DNA of 6,163 nt from an uncultured bacterium (lineage in GTDB: Bacteria; Patescibacteriota; Minisyncoccia; UBA6257; JAGGUH01): NCBI GenBank assembly GCA_937877385.1, contig CALGBJ010000040.1:1-6163 (forward strand). The letters run 5' to 3'. The number at the start of each line of letters is the position of its first letter. Position 1 is the stretch's first letter. Below, piece by piece: positions 5,695 through 6,163 of the stretch. The position numbers and the translations under genes are program-made. The notes beneath the pieces are model-generated. The model saw only the letters and a program-made list of their open reading frames with translations, did no database searches and was not told the DNA's origin.

Positions 5695-6036
5695 CTACTC
5701 TTCTTCATCTTCATCTTCATCTTCTCCTTCCAACCTTTCTCTAACTCGTTCTTCCATTATTTCGTCAATTAAATCTTCTTTCCATATTAAAATTGCTCTT
5801 TCTCTTAATTCTTTTTCACTCCAAGAAGGATTTGCTTTTTTTAACTCTTCCATTATTTCCTTTATTTCGTCTTCATCCACACCTTTCTCTTTTATTTCTT
5901 CTTCAACTTCTTCTACTATTTCCGGTAGCAATTTTTCCTCTATCTTCTCCCTTTCTCTATCTTCTTCTTCTAATTTTTTTATATCCTCTGGACCATACTC
6001 GTCAGAAAATTTTGGTTTCCATTTCTCTTTTTCCAT
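5695..6036 (-). CDS. hypothetical highly acidic small protein, 113 aa
   Basis: I do not recognise this protein. About 48 of 113 residues are Asp or Glu against about 22 Lys or Arg, a net charge near -26. It should be largely helical or extended, with KLEEEDREREKIEEK-like heptad stretches and a tail of alternating Glu and Asp (residues 103-113). The least repetitive part, NPSWSEKELRERAILIWKED (about residues 69-88), looks like a real helical core, which supports the frame as coding. The opposite strand of this region is also open, but reads as Leu/Phe-rich low-complexity sequence and is taken as a shadow. The start is fixed by an in-frame stop 12 bases upstream; there is no Shine-Dalgarno site. 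It lies alone, convergent with the helicase cluster and bracketed by two CTGCAG palindromes. Such acidity can indicate a chaperone-like, nucleic-acid-mimic or binding-partner protein, but none of these is demonstrated. Confidence 0.72.
   Translation of the reverse strand: MEKEKWKPKFSDEYGPEDIKKLEEEDREREKIEEKLLPEIVEEVEEEIKEKGVDEDEIKEIMEELKKANPSWSEKELRERAILIWKEDLIDEIMEERVRERLEGEDEDEDEEE
5704..5721 (-). repeat. hexanucleotide microrepeat coding the acidic tail
   Basis: TTCATC is repeated three times exactly on the plus strand (5704-5721), encoding alternating Asp and Glu near the C-terminus of the 113-aa protein. Gain or loss of a unit would keep the frame and change only tail length. Confidence 0.55.
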
Positions 6037-6047
6037 AATTAATTTAT

Positions 6048-6101
6048 ATTATGTTATGCTAGACCTTTAAATGAACTATGCCGAGAAATCTAAAAAGTCA
6101 A
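6048..6101 (-). promoter_or_regulatory. candidate promoter region of the acidic-protein gene
   Basis: Reading the minus strand, a TTGACT box (6096-6101, five of six matching TTGACA) lies upstream of the ATG at 6036. The -10 is unclear: TAGTTC sits at 17-bp spacing (6073-6078) but is poor, CATAGT (6075-6080) is better but at 15 bp, and CATAAT (6048-6053) matches well but lacks a good -35. A promoter somewhere in this stretch is likely, since the gene has no upstream partner in the window; its exact position is not settled. Confidence 0.3.
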
Positions 6102-6122
6102 AAATAATAATTTTTGGGATTA

Positions 6123-6160
6123 TTGATATTCCAACATTCTGCAGAATGTTGGAATATCAA
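6123..6160. repeat. 38-bp perfect palindrome centred on CTGCAG, third copy
   Basis: TTGATATTCCAACATTCTG (6123-6141) is exactly complementary to 6142-6160, with no mismatch and no spacer. The inner 28 bp (ATTCCAACATTCTG and its complement) are the palindrome of the 215-bp elements, here with the C-A mispair repaired to C-G and with different outer arms (TTGAT in place of AC). AATAATAATTT precedes it (6103-6113), as it does at 318-328, but the heptamer array and leader are absent. No T-run follows on either strand, so a simple terminator role fits poorly. It lies upstream of the acidic-protein gene, close to the window end. Confidence 0.88.
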
Positions 6161-6163
6161 AAT

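Noticed and set aside
5793..6038. 81-codon Leu/Phe-rich open frame on the plus strand that could look like a membrane protein
   Set aside because: It is the exact antisense of the Glu/Lys-rich minus-strand gene. GAA-rich coding DNA gives hydrophobic reading on the other strand, so this is taken as a shadow.

Overview
The window is AT-rich bacterial DNA. Its proteins are heavily biased to Lys, Glu and Ile, the genes are packed tightly with AT-rich spacers, and none of the four complete genes has a recognisable Shine-Dalgarno sequence. Every reading frame makes sense with TGA left as a stop. This look fits a Candidate Phyla Radiation (Patescibacteria/Parcubacteria-type) genome. That is an inference from style and gene content; there is no rRNA or marker gene here to prove it.

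Layout, left to right. (1) Positions 1-124 hold the last codons of a gene running in from the left, then a clear intrinsic terminator and a weaker hairpin. (2) Positions 185-399 are a 215-bp repeat element made of a conserved leader, an array of degenerate 7-bp units (GGAAGTG-like) and a 32-bp palindrome centred on CTGCAG. (3) A promoter with a perfect TTGACA box (430-458) precedes a three-gene, same-strand cluster: an unrecognised 207-aa protein, a 732-aa DEAH-box RNA helicase of the HrpA/Prp family that overlaps it by 11 bp, and, 22 bp further on, a 623-aa protein with a zinc-ribbon-like motif. (4) Positions 5199-5465 are non-coding and contain several short repeats and a hairpin. (5) Positions 5466-5680 are a second, about 98% identical, same-orientation copy of the 215-bp element. 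(6) A convergent gene on the minus strand encodes a 113-aa, extremely acidic protein. (7) The window ends in a third, perfect 38-bp version of the CTGCAG-centred palindrome.

Genes as a unit: the helicase has the motor, winged-helix/ratchet and OB-fold parts of the family but stops where long bacterial HrpA proteins continue into a long C-terminal region. The next gene carries sequence patterns resembling that region (DUF3418-like), interrupted by a coiled coil and the Cys/His motif. The simplest reading is that HrpA is here split into two co-transcribed polypeptides that probably act together on RNA or ribosomes. The 207-aa protein, coupled to the helicase by the overlap, may be an accessory factor, but its function cannot be read from the sequence.

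The most unusual feature is the repeat element. Two near-identical copies lie 5281 bp apart around the helicase cluster. The palindrome occurs a third time without the rest of the element, and two palindromes bracket the acidic-protein gene. This looks like a dispersed, genome-resident repeat family. Whether it is a mobile element, an RNA or a structural DNA site cannot be decided from this window.
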